DNA from: Pseudomonas entomophila
GTDB lineage: Bacteria > Pseudomonadota > Gammaproteobacteria > Pseudomonadales > Pseudomonadaceae
DNA: 64,000 bases
Reading direction: 5' to 3'
Assembly: GCF_023277925.1 (NCBI RefSeq)
Contig: NZ_CP063832.1
Location: 4,400,501 to 4,464,500 of the forward strand
Numbering within the stretch: position 1 is the first letter of the stretch; each line of letters begins with the position of its first letter. A program made the translations under genes and the position numbers. Below, piece by piece: positions 9,817 to 19,740 of the stretch. A model generated the notes under the pieces. It saw nothing but the letters and a program-made list of their open reading frames with translations, did no database searches and was not told where the DNA came from.

Positions 9817-10008
9817 GCTCCAGACCGTCGCCGAATAACTTGGCGATCGGGTGTGGTAACCCGGTAGTTCTGGAGCACTGCAGCCTATGGCGGCTGTGCG
9901 CGGGAGGCTTTTGCCTGCCGGGAGTGCCTCCAGTCCGGTTTACCACTCCGCGTACAGCTGCCACCCAACCGTGTGGTAACGGGCAGGTGTCAGCTCCAGC
10001 TCTGGAGC
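9817..10008 (+). promoter_or_regulatory. Structured leader with repeated hairpin modules and hidden ribosome site
   Basis: Non-coding stretch upstream of the DUF6124-type gene. Module A (9817-9876): outer stem GCTCCAGA/TCTGGAGC encloses two hairpins, TCGCC/GGCGA (9828-9832 with 9842-9846) and CGGGT/ACCCG (9848-9852 with 9859-9863) whose loop is GTGGTA. Module B has a second hairpin with the same loop, CCGT-GTGGTA-ACGG (9969-9982), and a closing hairpin GCTCCAG/CTGGAGC (9993-9999 with 10002-10008) that contains the likely Shine-Dalgarno GGAG 6 bases before the ATG at 10014. Between the modules TTACCAC (9940-9946) is complementary to both GTGGTAA copies. This looks like a cis-acting RNA; function unknown. 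Confidence 0.6.
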
Positions 10009-10013
10009 AAACC

Positions 10014-10319
10014 ATGAAGAAAATTGTCCCCGATCCACCACTCCCAAACACCACCGCCCACCCCTTCGGCCGCTGTGACGCCGGCCATCCTCCACTCTTC
10101 ACCGTAAACCCTAATATCGAAGCCCACGACGCCCTGGTGCACGTCGCGCTCTATCTGCGCTGCGCCTACGACACCGGCATCAAGGCACTCGACCACCTGC
10201 GCGATGAGGGGCGAGGCATGTATTGGTCGAGCCTGCATTCGCTGGAAATGGCGGAGGGGTTGGTGGAGGCGATGCTCGATGGCATCGAGTCGGCGCCAGC
10301 ACCTGGGAAGCCCCGGTAG
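10014..10319 (+). CDS. Small DUF6124-type protein of unknown function
   Basis: A 101-residue protein, MKKIVPDPPLPNTTAHPFG..., ending in a helical region with LFTVNPNIEAHDALVHVALYLRCAYDTGIKALD and SSLHSLEMAEGLVEAMLDG. It resembles the short, Pseudomonas-restricted family I know as DUF6124 (older name DUF3077); assignment is from memory of the MKKIVPDPP opening. No signal peptide or membrane segment. The open frame continues 94 codons upstream but that part is the structured leader with poor coding character, so the ATG at 10014 is chosen. Function is unknown. Confidence 0.75.
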   Translation: MKKIVPDPPLPNTTAHPFGRCDAGHPPLFTVNPNIEAHDALVHVALYLRCAYDTGIKALDHLRDEGRGMYWSSLHSLEMAEGLVEAMLDGIESAPAPGKPR

Positions 10320-10375
10320 GGCGGTTGATCGCGTGTTGGCGGGCAAGTGCAGGGCGATAGTTTTGCAGTGCTCTT

Positions 10376-10629
10376 GAGATCGAGCGCCGCCCGCGCGGCG
10401 CATCGCGGATGAATCCGCTCCTACATTCGTTGCAACGTGGCCATGACCGATAGGCCATGGTTGTTCGCCTTGTTGGTACGACGCGATTTTTCGGCTGGCA
10501 CCGCCGCCGCCCCGCCAGGCTCAAGCCATGCGCCAAGGCCGGCAACCATGGCCTGACAGGTGCGGCACGTTGCAACCGATGTAGGAGCGGATTCATCCGC
10601 GATGCGCCGCGCGGGCGGCGCTCGATCTC
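10376..10629. repeat. Nested long inverted repeat, MITE- or BIME-like
   Basis: Two 64-base arms, 10376-10439 and 10566-10629, are inverted copies identical at 62 of 64 positions; each carries the Pseudomonas REP core CGCGGATGAATCCGCTCCTAC. Inside them a second perfect 12-base inverted repeat (AGGCCATGGTTG at 10452-10463, its complement at 10543-10554) encloses about 80 bases. The whole 254-base element fills the gap between the DUF6124-type gene and qor. It has no open frame of its own. Flanking target duplications were not recognised. Confidence 0.8.
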
Positions 10630-10674
10630 ATAGGCGCTGCAACTCCCCCGGCGAACACCTCGGGGGTCTGCCCC

Positions 10675-12696
<2,022 letters not shown>

Positions 12697-12721
12697 GCCT
12701 GTGGATAACAGAGGAACCGCA

Positions 12722-13546
12722 ATGGACCAGTACGTCGTATTCGGCAACCCCATCGGCCACAGCAAGTCGCCGCTGATCCACCGCCTGTTCGCCGACCAGA
12801 CCGGCCAGGAGCTGGAGTACGCCACCCTGCTGGCGCCACTGGATGAGTTCAGCGACTGTGCCCGGGGCTTCTTCAAGCAAGGCCGCGGCGCCAATGTCAC
12901 TGTGCCGTTCAAGGAAGAAGCCTACCGGCTGTGCGACAGCCTCACGCCGCGCGCCCAGCGTGCCGGTGCGGTGAACACCCTGACCAAGCTGGCCGACGGC
13001 ACGTTGCAGGGCGACAACACCGACGGCGCCGGGCTGGTGCGTGACCTGACGGTGAATGCCGGGGTGACGCTGGCCGGCAAGCGCATCCTCATCCTCGGTG
13101 CCGGTGGCGCGGTTCGCGGTGTGCTCGAGCCGATCCTGGCGCACACGCCGCAATCGCTGGTGATCGCCAACCGTACCGTCGAGAAAGCCGAGCTGCTGGC
13201 GCGGGAGTTCGATGAACTGGGCCCGGTGGTGGCCAGTGGTTTCAGCTGGTTGCAAGAGCCGGTGGACGTGATCATCAACGCCACCTCGGCGAGCCTGTCG
13301 GGCGAGCTGCCGCCAATTGCCGACAGCCTTGTCGAGGCGGGGCGCACTGTTTGCTACGACATGATGTATGGCAAGGAGCCGACGCCATTCTGCCAATGGG
13401 CCAGCAAGCTGGGCGCAGCCAAGGTGCTGGATGGGCTGGGGATGCTGGCCGAGCAGGCGGCCGAGGCGTTCTTCATCTGGCGTGGGGTGCGCCCGGATAC
13501 GGCGCCCGTTCTGGCTGAGCTGCGCCGGCAGTTGAATCGCGGCTGA
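12722..13546 (+). CDS. aroE: Shikimate dehydrogenase
   Basis: NADPH-dependent reduction of 3-dehydroshikimate to shikimate in aromatic amino acid synthesis. The 274-residue protein shows [13 protein letters not shown] (shikimate site), [11 protein letters not shown] with the catalytic lysine, DNTDGAGL with the catalytic aspartate, the NADP loop [11 protein letters not shown] and NRT, and [13 protein letters not shown]. The ATG at 12722 follows AGAGGA. An exact DnaA box is located at 12700-12708, between hemF and aroE. A REP pair follows the stop. Confidence 0.97.
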   Translation: MDQYVVFGNPIGHSKSPLIHRLFADQTGQELEYATLLAPLDEFSDCARGFFKQGRGANVTVPFKEEAYRLCDSLTPRAQRAGAVNTLTKLADGTLQGDNTDGAGLVRDLTVNAGVTLAGKRILILGAGGAVRGVLEPILAHTPQSLVIANRTVEKAELLAREFDELGPVVASGFSWLQEPVDVIINATSASLSGELPPIADSLVEAGRTVCYDMMYGKEPTPFCQWASKLGAAKVLDGLGMLAEQAAEAFFIWRGVRPDTAPVLAELRRQLNRG

Positions 13547-13554
13547 GATTTCTA

Positions 13555-13628
13555 GCCCATCGCGGATGAATCCGCTCCTACACGTATTGCGCTCAACCAG
13601 AGTAGGGGCGGATTCATCCGCGATGGGC
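13555..13628. repeat. REP inverted pair
   Basis: Arms 13555-13581 and 13602-13628 are inverted copies with the core CGCGGATGAATCCGCTCCTAC, in the gap between convergent aroE and the SulP gene. The following GGGCCGC-AAA-GCGGCCC (13625-13641) could form a further terminator-like stem. Confidence 0.85.
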
Positions 13629-13644
13629 CGCAAAGCGGCCCCAA

Positions 13645-15210
13645 TCACCCTTCAAATCGGATTGGGCAATACTCTGCCCCCTCCAACTTCTGCAATTCCT
13701 CGATCACCTGCGGCCTCGCCCGCTGCAACGTCAGGCTTCCGCCATTGCGCATCAACCGCCGCGCCTCGCGGTGCAACATATCCACACCCGAGTAATCGAT
13801 GAAGTTCACCTGCCGCGCATCGATCACCACATGCGGCCCCTGGCAGCGCTGCAAACGCACTTGCAGGTAATGCGCCGCGCCGAAGAAAATCGAACCGCCC
13901 ACCCGCAGCACATCCAACTCCCCTTCCCGGCTCTGCTGCACCCGTGGCCGAGAAGTGCGTTTGAGGTAGAAGAACAGCGACGCCAGCACCCCGGCGTAGA
14001 TCGCCGTCTGCAGCTCGAGCAGCAGCGTCGCGGCCGCCGTCAGCGCCATCACCAAGCACTCAGAGCGGCTGACCCGGTACAGCGCGCGAATGCCGCGATG
14101 GTCCACCAGCCCCCAGCAGATCAGCAGGATGCTCCCCGCCATCGCCGGAATCGGCAGATGGGCGATCAGCCCGGCACCAGCGACCGCGAACAGCGCCACC
14201 CACAACGCCGAGAACACCCCGGCCAATGGCGAGCGGGCGCCCGCGTCGTAGCTGAGCCCAGAGCGGGTAAAGGAGCCGGAGGACAGGTAACCGGAAAACA
14301 ATGCCCCCACGATGTTCGACAGGCCTTGGGCACGAATCTCCTGGTTGGCGTCGATCAGTTGCTCGGAACGTGCCGACAGTGAGCGGGCGATGGATAGGCT
14401 GGTGACCAGCCCAAGCATGCCGATGGCCACGGCGCCGGGCAGCAGGCGCAGGATCAGTTCCATATCGAGTAACGGCAGTGGGCTGAGCGGCGGCAATTGG
14501 CCGACAAAAGCGGGGACTCGCGGTACTTGTCCAAACACGCCAGGCAGCAGCCAGGCCACCAGGCTGACCAGCAGCAGGCTTATCAACAGGCTCGGCCAGC
14601 GCGGGCGCCAAAGTTTCAGGGCGATACCGATCACCAGCGTGGCCAGGCCCAGGGCCAGCGACGGCAGGTCTACTTCGCCGGCATGCCCAGCCAGGTCCTG
14701 CACGGTCTCAAGAGCCGTGGCCTGGCTTGGCAGGTCCAGGCCCAGCAGGTTGGGCAGTTGCCCCAGAGCGATGACGATGGCGGCACCCAGGGTGAAGCCC
14801 AGCACCACCGAATGGGAAACGAAATTGACCAGCGCACCAAAACGCAGCAGCCCCAGCAGTAGCTGGAAGACGCCACCGAGAAACGTCAACAGCAGCACCA
14901 GGGTCACGTAGTCGGCGCTGCCGGTCACCGCCAGCGGGCTGATGCTGGCGTAGAGGACAATGGAAATGGCGGCGGTGGGGCCGCAGATCAGGTGCCAGGA
15001 TGAACCCCACAGGCAGGCCACCAGCACCGGCACGATGGCGGCGTACAGGCCGTACTCGGCGGGCAGGCCGGCGATCAGGGCGTAGGCGATGGACTGTGGC
15101 AGGGCGAGGATGGCGCCACCCAGGCCTACCAGCAGGTCCTGGCGCAGGCTGCGGCCCGATTGGCGGGGTAGCCAGGTGAGAAAGGGCAGCAGGTGGGTCA
15201 GGCGGGGCAT
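13645..15210 (-). CDS. SulP family anion transporter with C-terminal STAS domain
   Basis: Inner-membrane transporter of the SulP/SLC26 family, which moves sulfate, bicarbonate or dicarboxylates. The 521-residue protein has about 10-12 hydrophobic segments from residue 20 to about 400, including the conserved LPQSIAYALIAGLPAEYGLYAAIVP stretch (here split as LPQSIAYALIAG and LPAEYGLYAA), and a STAS domain at about 430-521 (VIDARQVNFIDYSGVDMLH). The start ATG at 15210 has AAGGA upstream. It neighbours the choline-sulfate genes, so sulfate export or uptake linked to choline-sulfate use is possible but unproven. Confidence 0.92.
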   Translation of the reverse strand: MPRLTHLLPFLTWLPRQSGRSLRQDLLVGLGGAILALPQSIAYALIAGLPAEYGLYAAIVPVLVACLWGSSWHLICGPTAAISIVLYASISPLAVTGSADYVTLVLLLTFLGGVFQLLLGLLRFGALVNFVSHSVVLGFTLGAAIVIALGQLPNLLGLDLPSQATALETVQDLAGHAGEVDLPSLALGLATLVIGIALKLWRPRWPSLLISLLLVSLVAWLLPGVFGQVPRVPAFVGQLPPLSPLPLLDMELILRLLPGAVAIGMLGLVTSLSIARSLSARSEQLIDANQEIRAQGLSNIVGALFSGYLSSGSFTRSGLSYDAGARSPLAGVFSALWVALFAVAGAGLIAHLPIPAMAGSILLICWGLVDHRGIRALYRVSRSECLVMALTAAATLLLELQTAIYAGVLASLFFYLKRTSRPRVQQSREGELDVLRVGGSIFFGAAHYLQVRLQRCQGPHVVIDARQVNFIDYSGVDMLHREARRLMRNGGSLTLQRARPQVIEELQKLEGAEYCPIRFEG

Positions 15211-15238
15211 GGGGTGTCCTTGATAATGCACGATCGCT

Positions 15239-15321
15239 GTAGGAGCGGCTTCAGCCGCGATGCAGGCAACGCGGTGTCTGGCACCCACTGCGTGGGTGAT
15301 CGCGGCTGAAGCCACCCCTAC
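15239..15321. repeat. REP inverted pair
   Basis: Arms around GTAGGAGCGGCTTCAGCCGC (15239-15261) and its near-perfect inverse (15299-15321), upstream of the SulP gene and downstream of choX. Confidence 0.85.
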
Positions 15322-15344
15322 CGGTGTTGTGGTCGCTTGTTAAG

Positions 15345-16268
15345 TCATAGTTTGGCCTTTATAGCCTCTTGTGCGTCACGGTCGGATTTGGTGGTCACTC
15401 CGGCCAGCCATCCTTCCAGTAACTGCGGATGGGCCCTTACCCAAGCCTTGGCCGCCTCATCGAAGCTCACCTTCTTGTCCACAACCTCGGCCATGATGCT
15501 GTTCTCCATTTCCAGGGTGAACGTCAGGTTGGCCAACAGCTTCGCCGCATTCGGGCACACCTGTGGATAGCCCTTGCGGGTCAGCGTGTACACATCGCCT
15601 TTGCTGCCAAACCACTTTTCGCCACCCGTGAGGTAATGCATCTTCAACTTCACGTTCATCGGGTGCGGCGTCCAGCCCAGGAAGGTGATGAACTGCTGTT
15701 TCTTCACCGCCCGGTCCACCTGGGCCAGCATCGCCTGTTCGCTGGACTCGACCAGCTTCCACTGGCCAAGCGCGAAGTCGTTCTTGTCGATGATCTCCTT
15801 CAGCGACAGGTTGGCCGGTGCGCCGGAGCCGATGCCGTAAAGCTTCTTGTCGAACGTGTCGGCGTACTTGTGCAGGTCGGCGAAGTCCTTCACGCCGGCC
15901 TCCCACACATAATCGGGCACCGCGAGGGTGAATTCAGTGCCCTCCAGGTTGCGCGCCAGCTGCTGCACGTCGCCGTTGGCGATGAACTTGTCATGAAAAC
16001 CCTGCTGCGCCGGCATCCAGTTGCCGAGGAAGGCGTCCACCCGGCCATCCTTCAAGCCTCCATAGATGATCGGCACGGCCAGGCTGTCGATCTTCACCTG
16101 GTAACCCAGGCTTTCCAGGAGCAGGCGGGCTACGGCGTTGGTGCTGGCGATATCGCTCCAGCCGGGGTCGGCCAGTTTCACGGTGCTGCATTGCGCGTCG
16201 CTGTCGGCGGCGTGGGCCGTGCCCAGGCTCAGGGCCAGGGCGAACACGGCGGTGGAGAACGTCTGCAT
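15345..16268 (-). CDS. Periplasmic choline/betaine-type substrate-binding protein (ChoX-like)
   Basis: Periplasmic binding protein of the quaternary-amine family (OpuAC/ProX type). A signal peptide MQTFSTAVFALALSLGTAHA is clear. The mature part has VKLADPGWSDIASTNAVARLLLESLGY, GGLKDGRVDAFLGNWMPAQ and TFLGWTPHPMNVKLKMHYL, with tryptophan and tyrosine residues that make the cation cage in this family. The ATG at 16268 is preferred over an upstream TTG. It follows betC by 14 bases on the same strand. No permease or ATPase gene is nearby, so it is an orphan binding protein that must share a transporter encoded elsewhere. Choline, betaine or choline-O-sulfate are possible ligands. Confidence 0.88.
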   Translation of the reverse strand: MQTFSTAVFALALSLGTAHAADSDAQCSTVKLADPGWSDIASTNAVARLLLESLGYQVKIDSLAVPIIYGGLKDGRVDAFLGNWMPAQQGFHDKFIANGDVQQLARNLEGTEFTLAVPDYVWEAGVKDFADLHKYADTFDKKLYGIGSGAPANLSLKEIIDKNDFALGQWKLVESSEQAMLAQVDRAVKKQQFITFLGWTPHPMNVKLKMHYLTGGEKWFGSKGDVYTLTRKGYPQVCPNAAKLLANLTFTLEMENSIMAEVVDKKVSFDEAAKAWVRAHPQLLEGWLAGVTTKSDRDAQEAIKAKL

Positions 16269-16282
16269 GGCGGCCTCTCTTC

Positions 16283-17800
16283 TCAATCCAGGGGGGCGGG
16301 CTGTGGATAACGTGCCTTGCGCTCGAGGTCGTCGAGATCGATATGGTTGCGCATGTACTGTTGGCTGGCGTCCACCCGGGGTTGGTGGTCCCAGCTGTTC
16401 AGCTTGCCGATGGCCAGTGCCTCGGCCACCAGGCGGCGACGGCGCTGGCTGGCCAGCACTTGCTGGCGCAGGTTGGGGATATCCCAGCGCTGGCGTGCTT
16501 CATCGACAAATGCCTGCAGCAGCGCCTGGTGGTCCGGGCTGCCGGTGAGGTTCTCCCGCTCGTGCGGGTCGCGGCTCAGGTCGTAGAGTAAACAGGGGTC
16601 GTCCTCGCTGTACACGAACTTGTATGCGCCGCGGCGGATCATCAACAGTGGGCCGACCGTGCCTTCGGCCATGTACTCGCCGATCACCTCGTCGTGGCCG
16701 CTGCGCCCTTGCAGGTGGCCGAGCAAGGAGCGGCCGTCCAGGTGCAGGTCCTTGTCCACAGCGCCACCGGCCAGTTCGACCAGGGTCGGCAGCAGATCGC
16801 AGGTGGAGACGCTGGCGCCGACTCGCGCCGGGGCAAAGTGCTTGGGCGCGTGGATCAGCAGCGGCACCCGCGCCGACATCTCGAACCAGTGCATCTTGTA
16901 CCAGAGCCCGCGCTCGCCAAGCATGTCGCCGTGGTCGCCCGAGAACACGATCAGGGTGTCGTCGGCCAGGCCGCAGTCCTCGAGGGTTTGCAGCAGCTTG
17001 CCGATGTTGTCGTCGATGTAGCTGCAGGCGCCGAAGTAGGCACGGCGGGCGTCGCGGATCTTGTCCACGGGCAGCGGCTTGTCCCACAGGTCGTAGACCT
17101 TGAGCAGGCGTTGCGCGTGTGGGTCCTGCTGGCCCTGGGGGATCTCATCACGCGGAAGTGGGATATCCACAGCCTCGTACAGGTCCCAGTAGTGCTTGGG
17201 GATGGTGTAGGGGTCGTGCGGGTGGGTCATGGAAACGGTCAGGCAGAACGGCCGGCCATCGTCCTCGCGCACATGGTCGTAAAGGTACTGGCGCGCCTTG
17301 AACACCACTTCCTCGTCGAAATCCAGCTGGTTGGTGCGTACGCACGGCCCGGCTTGCAACACCGAGGACATATTGTGGTACCAGCTGGGGCGTTCGTCGG
17401 GGGCATCCCAATTCACCGTCCAGCCGTAGTCGGCCGGGTAGATGTCGCTGGTCAGGCGTTCTTCATAGCCATGCAGTTGGTCCGGCCCGCAGAAGTGCAT
17501 CTTGCCCGACAGCGCCGTGCGGTAGCCCAGGCGGCGCAGGTAGTGGGCGTAGGTGGGGACGTCGGCGGGGAAGTCGGCGGCGTTGTCGTAGGCGCCGATG
17601 CGGCTGGGCAACTGGCCGCTGACCAGGGTGAAGCGCGAGGGCGCACACAGTGGGCTGTTGCAGTAGGCGCTGTCGAACACCACGGCCTGTTCGGCGAGGC
17701 GCACCAGGTTCGGCATCCTGATCGGCGACGGGGTGTAGATCGGCAACAGCGGCGCGGCCATCTGGTCGGCCATGATGAACAGGATGTTGGGTTGCTTCAT
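16283..17800 (-). CDS. betC: Choline-sulfatase
   Basis: Hydrolyses choline-O-sulfate to choline and sulfate, giving an osmoprotectant precursor and sulfur. The 505-residue protein has the sulfatase fold: N-terminal metal ligands in FIMADQM (Asp12, Gln13), the formylglycine motif CAPSR with Cys52, GKMHFCGP, and FSGDHGDMLGERGLWYK for the other metal and substrate residues. The choline-sulfatase C-terminal extension is present (about residues 440-505). The start ATG at 17800 has GGAAGGG upstream; the frame runs 94 codons further but overlaps the divergent regulator gene. It heads a betC-choX operon. Confidence 0.95.
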   Translation of the reverse strand: MKQPNILFIMADQMAAPLLPIYTPSPIRMPNLVRLAEQAVVFDSAYCNSPLCAPSRFTLVSGQLPSRIGAYDNAADFPADVPTYAHYLRRLGYRTALSGKMHFCGPDQLHGYEERLTSDIYPADYGWTVNWDAPDERPSWYHNMSSVLQAGPCVRTNQLDFDEEVVFKARQYLYDHVREDDGRPFCLTVSMTHPHDPYTIPKHYWDLYEAVDIPLPRDEIPQGQQDPHAQRLLKVYDLWDKPLPVDKIRDARRAYFGACSYIDDNIGKLLQTLEDCGLADDTLIVFSGDHGDMLGERGLWYKMHWFEMSARVPLLIHAPKHFAPARVGASVSTCDLLPTLVELAGGAVDKDLHLDGRSLLGHLQGRSGHDEVIGEYMAEGTVGPLLMIRRGAYKFVYSEDDPCLLYDLSRDPHERENLTGSPDHQALLQAFVDEARQRWDIPNLRQQVLASQRRRRLVAEALAIGKLNSWDHQPRVDASQQYMRNHIDLDDLERKARYPQPAPLD

Positions 17801-17863
17801 GGTGCCCTTCCATCGTCGGTAGTTATGGTGAACGCTTGCAATCCAGCATGGTGCTGTGGATAA

Positions 17864-17880
17864 CGTGGGTAAAGCCCACG
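17864..17880. promoter_or_regulatory. Candidate LysR-type operator between betC and its regulator
   Basis: Perfect inverted repeat CGTGGG-TAAAG-CCCACG in the 109-base gap between divergent betC and the LysR gene. Position and symmetry suit an autoregulating LysR operator. An exact DnaA box overlaps its left side at 17855-17863. Confidence 0.55.
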
Positions 17881-17909
17881 CCGGGCAATGACTGGGATTA
17901 GCCAAGCTT

Positions 17910-18806
17910 ATGTTTGAGCACCTTGCCGATCTGTCCCTCGATGCACTGCGTGTGTTCGAGGCCGCCGCGCGGCTGCGTGGCTTTACTGCCGCTGCCCTGG
18001 AGCTTGGCACCACGCAACCTGCGGTGAGCCAGCAGGTGAAGCGCCTGGAGGCGCAGTTGGGGACGCGGTTGTTCGACCGCATCTATCGGGGCATCGAGCT
18101 GACCGAGGCGGGCCAACTGCTGTTCGAACAGGTACATCTTGGGTTGCAAGCCATGGACGACGGTGTTGCCCTGGCCAGTGGTCGTGGGCAGCGCGAGGTG
18201 TTGCAGGTGGCCACCGATTTCGCCTTTGCCGCGTTCTGGCTGATGCCGCGCTTGCAGCGCTTTCACGAGGCCAATCCACAGGTGGATGTGAGCTTGGTGA
18301 CCGGCGAGCGCAGCCAGGGGATGTTGCGCCCGGACATCGATGTGGCGGTGCTGTTTGGCGACGGGCGTTTCCATCAGGGCGAGAGTCGCTGGTTGTTCGA
18401 CGAGGAGGTTTTCCCGGTCTGCAGCCCACGGCTGACTCATGGCAAACCCTTGTCAGCCGTGGCTTTGCAACGATTGCCGTTGCTGCATCTGAAGGGCGAG
18501 CAGGCCAGCCGCTGGTTCGATTGGACCGGGGTGTTTCGTGGCCTGGGTGTGGACAGCCCTCCTCCGTCCGGTCAACTGCGATTCGATAACTACACGCTGC
18601 TGATTCAGGCGGCGATTGCCGGGCAAGGGGTGGCGATTGGCTGGGCGCATCTGGTCGATGGGCTGGTCGAGCAAGGGCTGTTGTGTCGGCCAATGGAAGG
18701 CAGTTTGCGTTCGGCGCGGGGGTATTACGTGGTGCTGCCGCCGCGCAAACGGCGGGGGGCGCTGATCCAGCGGTTCGTGGATTGGCTGGAGCAGGAGCGC
18801 CTGTAG
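17910..18806 (+). CDS. LysR-type regulator of choline-sulfate use
   Basis: A 298-residue LysR-type transcription factor. The N-terminal winged helix-turn-helix is ALRVFEAAARLRGFTAAALELGTTQPAVSQQVKRLEAQLG (in parts), followed by a linker helix and a substrate-binding domain from about residue 95. Divergent pairing with betC-choX strongly suggests that it is the choline-sulfate utilisation regulator (a recognised family called choline sulfate-utilization transcription factor). The inducer is inferred, not visible. The stop codon TAG at 18804-18806 lies inside the REP repeat that begins at 18802. Confidence 0.9.
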   Translation: MFEHLADLSLDALRVFEAAARLRGFTAAALELGTTQPAVSQQVKRLEAQLGTRLFDRIYRGIELTEAGQLLFEQVHLGLQAMDDGVALASGRGQREVLQVATDFAFAAFWLMPRLQRFHEANPQVDVSLVTGERSQGMLRPDIDVAVLFGDGRFHQGESRWLFDEEVFPVCSPRLTHGKPLSAVALQRLPLLHLKGEQASRWFDWTGVFRGLGVDSPPPSGQLRFDNYTLLIQAAIAGQGVAIGWAHLVDGLVEQGLLCRPMEGSLRSARGYYVVLPPRKRRGALIQRFVDWLEQERL

Positions 18807-18887
18807 GAGCGGCTTCAGCCGCGAACACCGGAGAAGCCGGTGGCCAGGCAGTGCGTTGCCTGCTTCGCGGCTGAAGCCGCTCCTACA
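18802..18887. repeat. REP inverted pair overlapping a stop codon
   Basis: Arms TGTAGGAGCGGCTTCAGCCGC... (18802-18825) and its perfect inverse (18864-18887). The first arm supplies the stop codon of the LysR gene. Confidence 0.9.
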
Positions 18888-18937
18888 GGGATGGCGTAGA
18901 CTTCAAGATGTTCGCATTACCGCTATCAGGAGCCATC

Positions 18938-19270
18938 GTGCAAAGGATCAAGGGCTACCACGCCCACGTGTACTACGACGCATCGACCATGGAGCAGGCC
19001 CGCGCGCTATGCGAGGAGGCGACGCGGTTGTTCCCCGTGACCATGGGTCGCATGCACCAGAAACCGGTCGGGCCGCACCCGGACTGGAGCTGCCAGCTGG
19101 CGTTCGGGCCGGAGGTGGTGGGGGTGGTGCTACCGTGGCTGGCGCTGTATCGCAAGGGGTTGGTGGTGTTCCTGCATCCGGAAACCGGAGATGAACTGGC
19201 GGATCACCGGGATCATGCGATCTGGATGGGGGCGATCAGGCCGCTGGATCTGTCGATCTTTGATAAGTGA
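18938..19270 (+). CDS. DOPA 4,5-dioxygenase family protein
   Basis: A 110-residue protein of the small DOPA-dioxygenase family, which includes extradiol ring-cleaving enzymes of fungi and plants and many bacterial members of unknown substrate. Histidines typical of the family are in GYHAHVYYD near the N-terminus, GRMHQKPVGPHPDWSCQ and VVFLHPETGDELADHRDHA. The GTG at 18938 is chosen because AGGAG at 18928-18932 lies 5 bases upstream; the in-frame ATG at 18908 has no site. The true substrate in this organism is unknown. Confidence 0.85.
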   Translation: MQRIKGYHAHVYYDASTMEQARALCEEATRLFPVTMGRMHQKPVGPHPDWSCQLAFGPEVVGVVLPWLALYRKGLVVFLHPETGDELADHRDHAIWMGAIRPLDLSIFDK

Positions 19271-19272
19271 AA

Positions 19273-19297
19273 GGGCAGCAGGTCAGTGCTGCTGCCC
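19273..19297 (-). terminator. Terminator-like hairpin between convergent genes
   Basis: GGGCAGCAG (19273-19281) pairs with CTGCTGCCC (19289-19297). Read on the minus strand it is followed by CTTTC, so it most likely ends the small exported-protein gene at 19307-19612. Confidence 0.6.
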
Positions 19298-19306
19298 ACC
19301 GCTACA

Positions 19307-19612
19307 TCATTTCTTCTGTGAAAGGCTCAGTCCACCGCCTTTGGCATCTGTGTAGCGGCAGATGACAGAAGTATCAGTGGTTTTCGAGTCCGAGAGTTTC
19401 AGTGTGGCAAGGTCTACTTCTTTAGTGCCATCGTCGTCGGCATTTGGCGCGAAGCCTTTCCAGTTACCACTTTCCACGGAATAGACGTAACCGTCCAAAC
19501 CATCTTCCGATCCGGCGACTTCCTTGAGGCTCTTCGTTTCTGGGCAAGTGGCGGCGAAGGTGTTGCCCACCATAAAAAGGCCAAGCAGTGCAGCGATTCC
19601 GATCTTACGCAT
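19307..19612 (-). CDS. Small exported protein of unknown function
   Basis: A 101-residue protein with a clear signal peptide, MRKIGIAALLGLFMVGNTFA, and a mature part of about 81 residues starting ATCPETKSLKEV. The motifs CP at the mature N-terminus, GNWKGFAP and CRYTDAKG are reminiscent of small DUF3757-type Pseudomonas proteins, a weak assignment. Two cysteines (in TCPE and VICRY) could make one disulfide. AAGGA lies upstream of the ATG at 19612. Base composition is lower in GC than neighbours. Periplasmic or secreted location is inferred from the signal peptide. Confidence 0.75.
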   Translation of the reverse strand: MRKIGIAALLGLFMVGNTFAATCPETKSLKEVAGSEDGLDGYVYSVESGNWKGFAPNADDDGTKEVDLATLKLSDSKTTDTSVICRYTDAKGGGLSLSQKK

Positions 19613-19697
19613 GACAGCTATTCCTTCAGCAGATTTGGAAGCCAATCATGAAATTCGTCGGCGGTTTACGCTACTGGCAAAAATACTAGGTAAGGGC

Positions 19698-19725
19698 AAA
19701 AAAAGGAGCGGGTTGCCCGCTCCTT
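19698..19725 (-). terminator. Intrinsic terminator of trpBA
   Basis: Ten-base stem AAGGAGCGGG / CCCGCTCCTT (19703-19712 with 19716-19725) with a 3-base loop; the minus strand continues with seven T residues. It lies 15 bases after the trpA stop. Confidence 0.9.
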
Positions 19726-19740
19726 CTGCCGCGAGATGGT

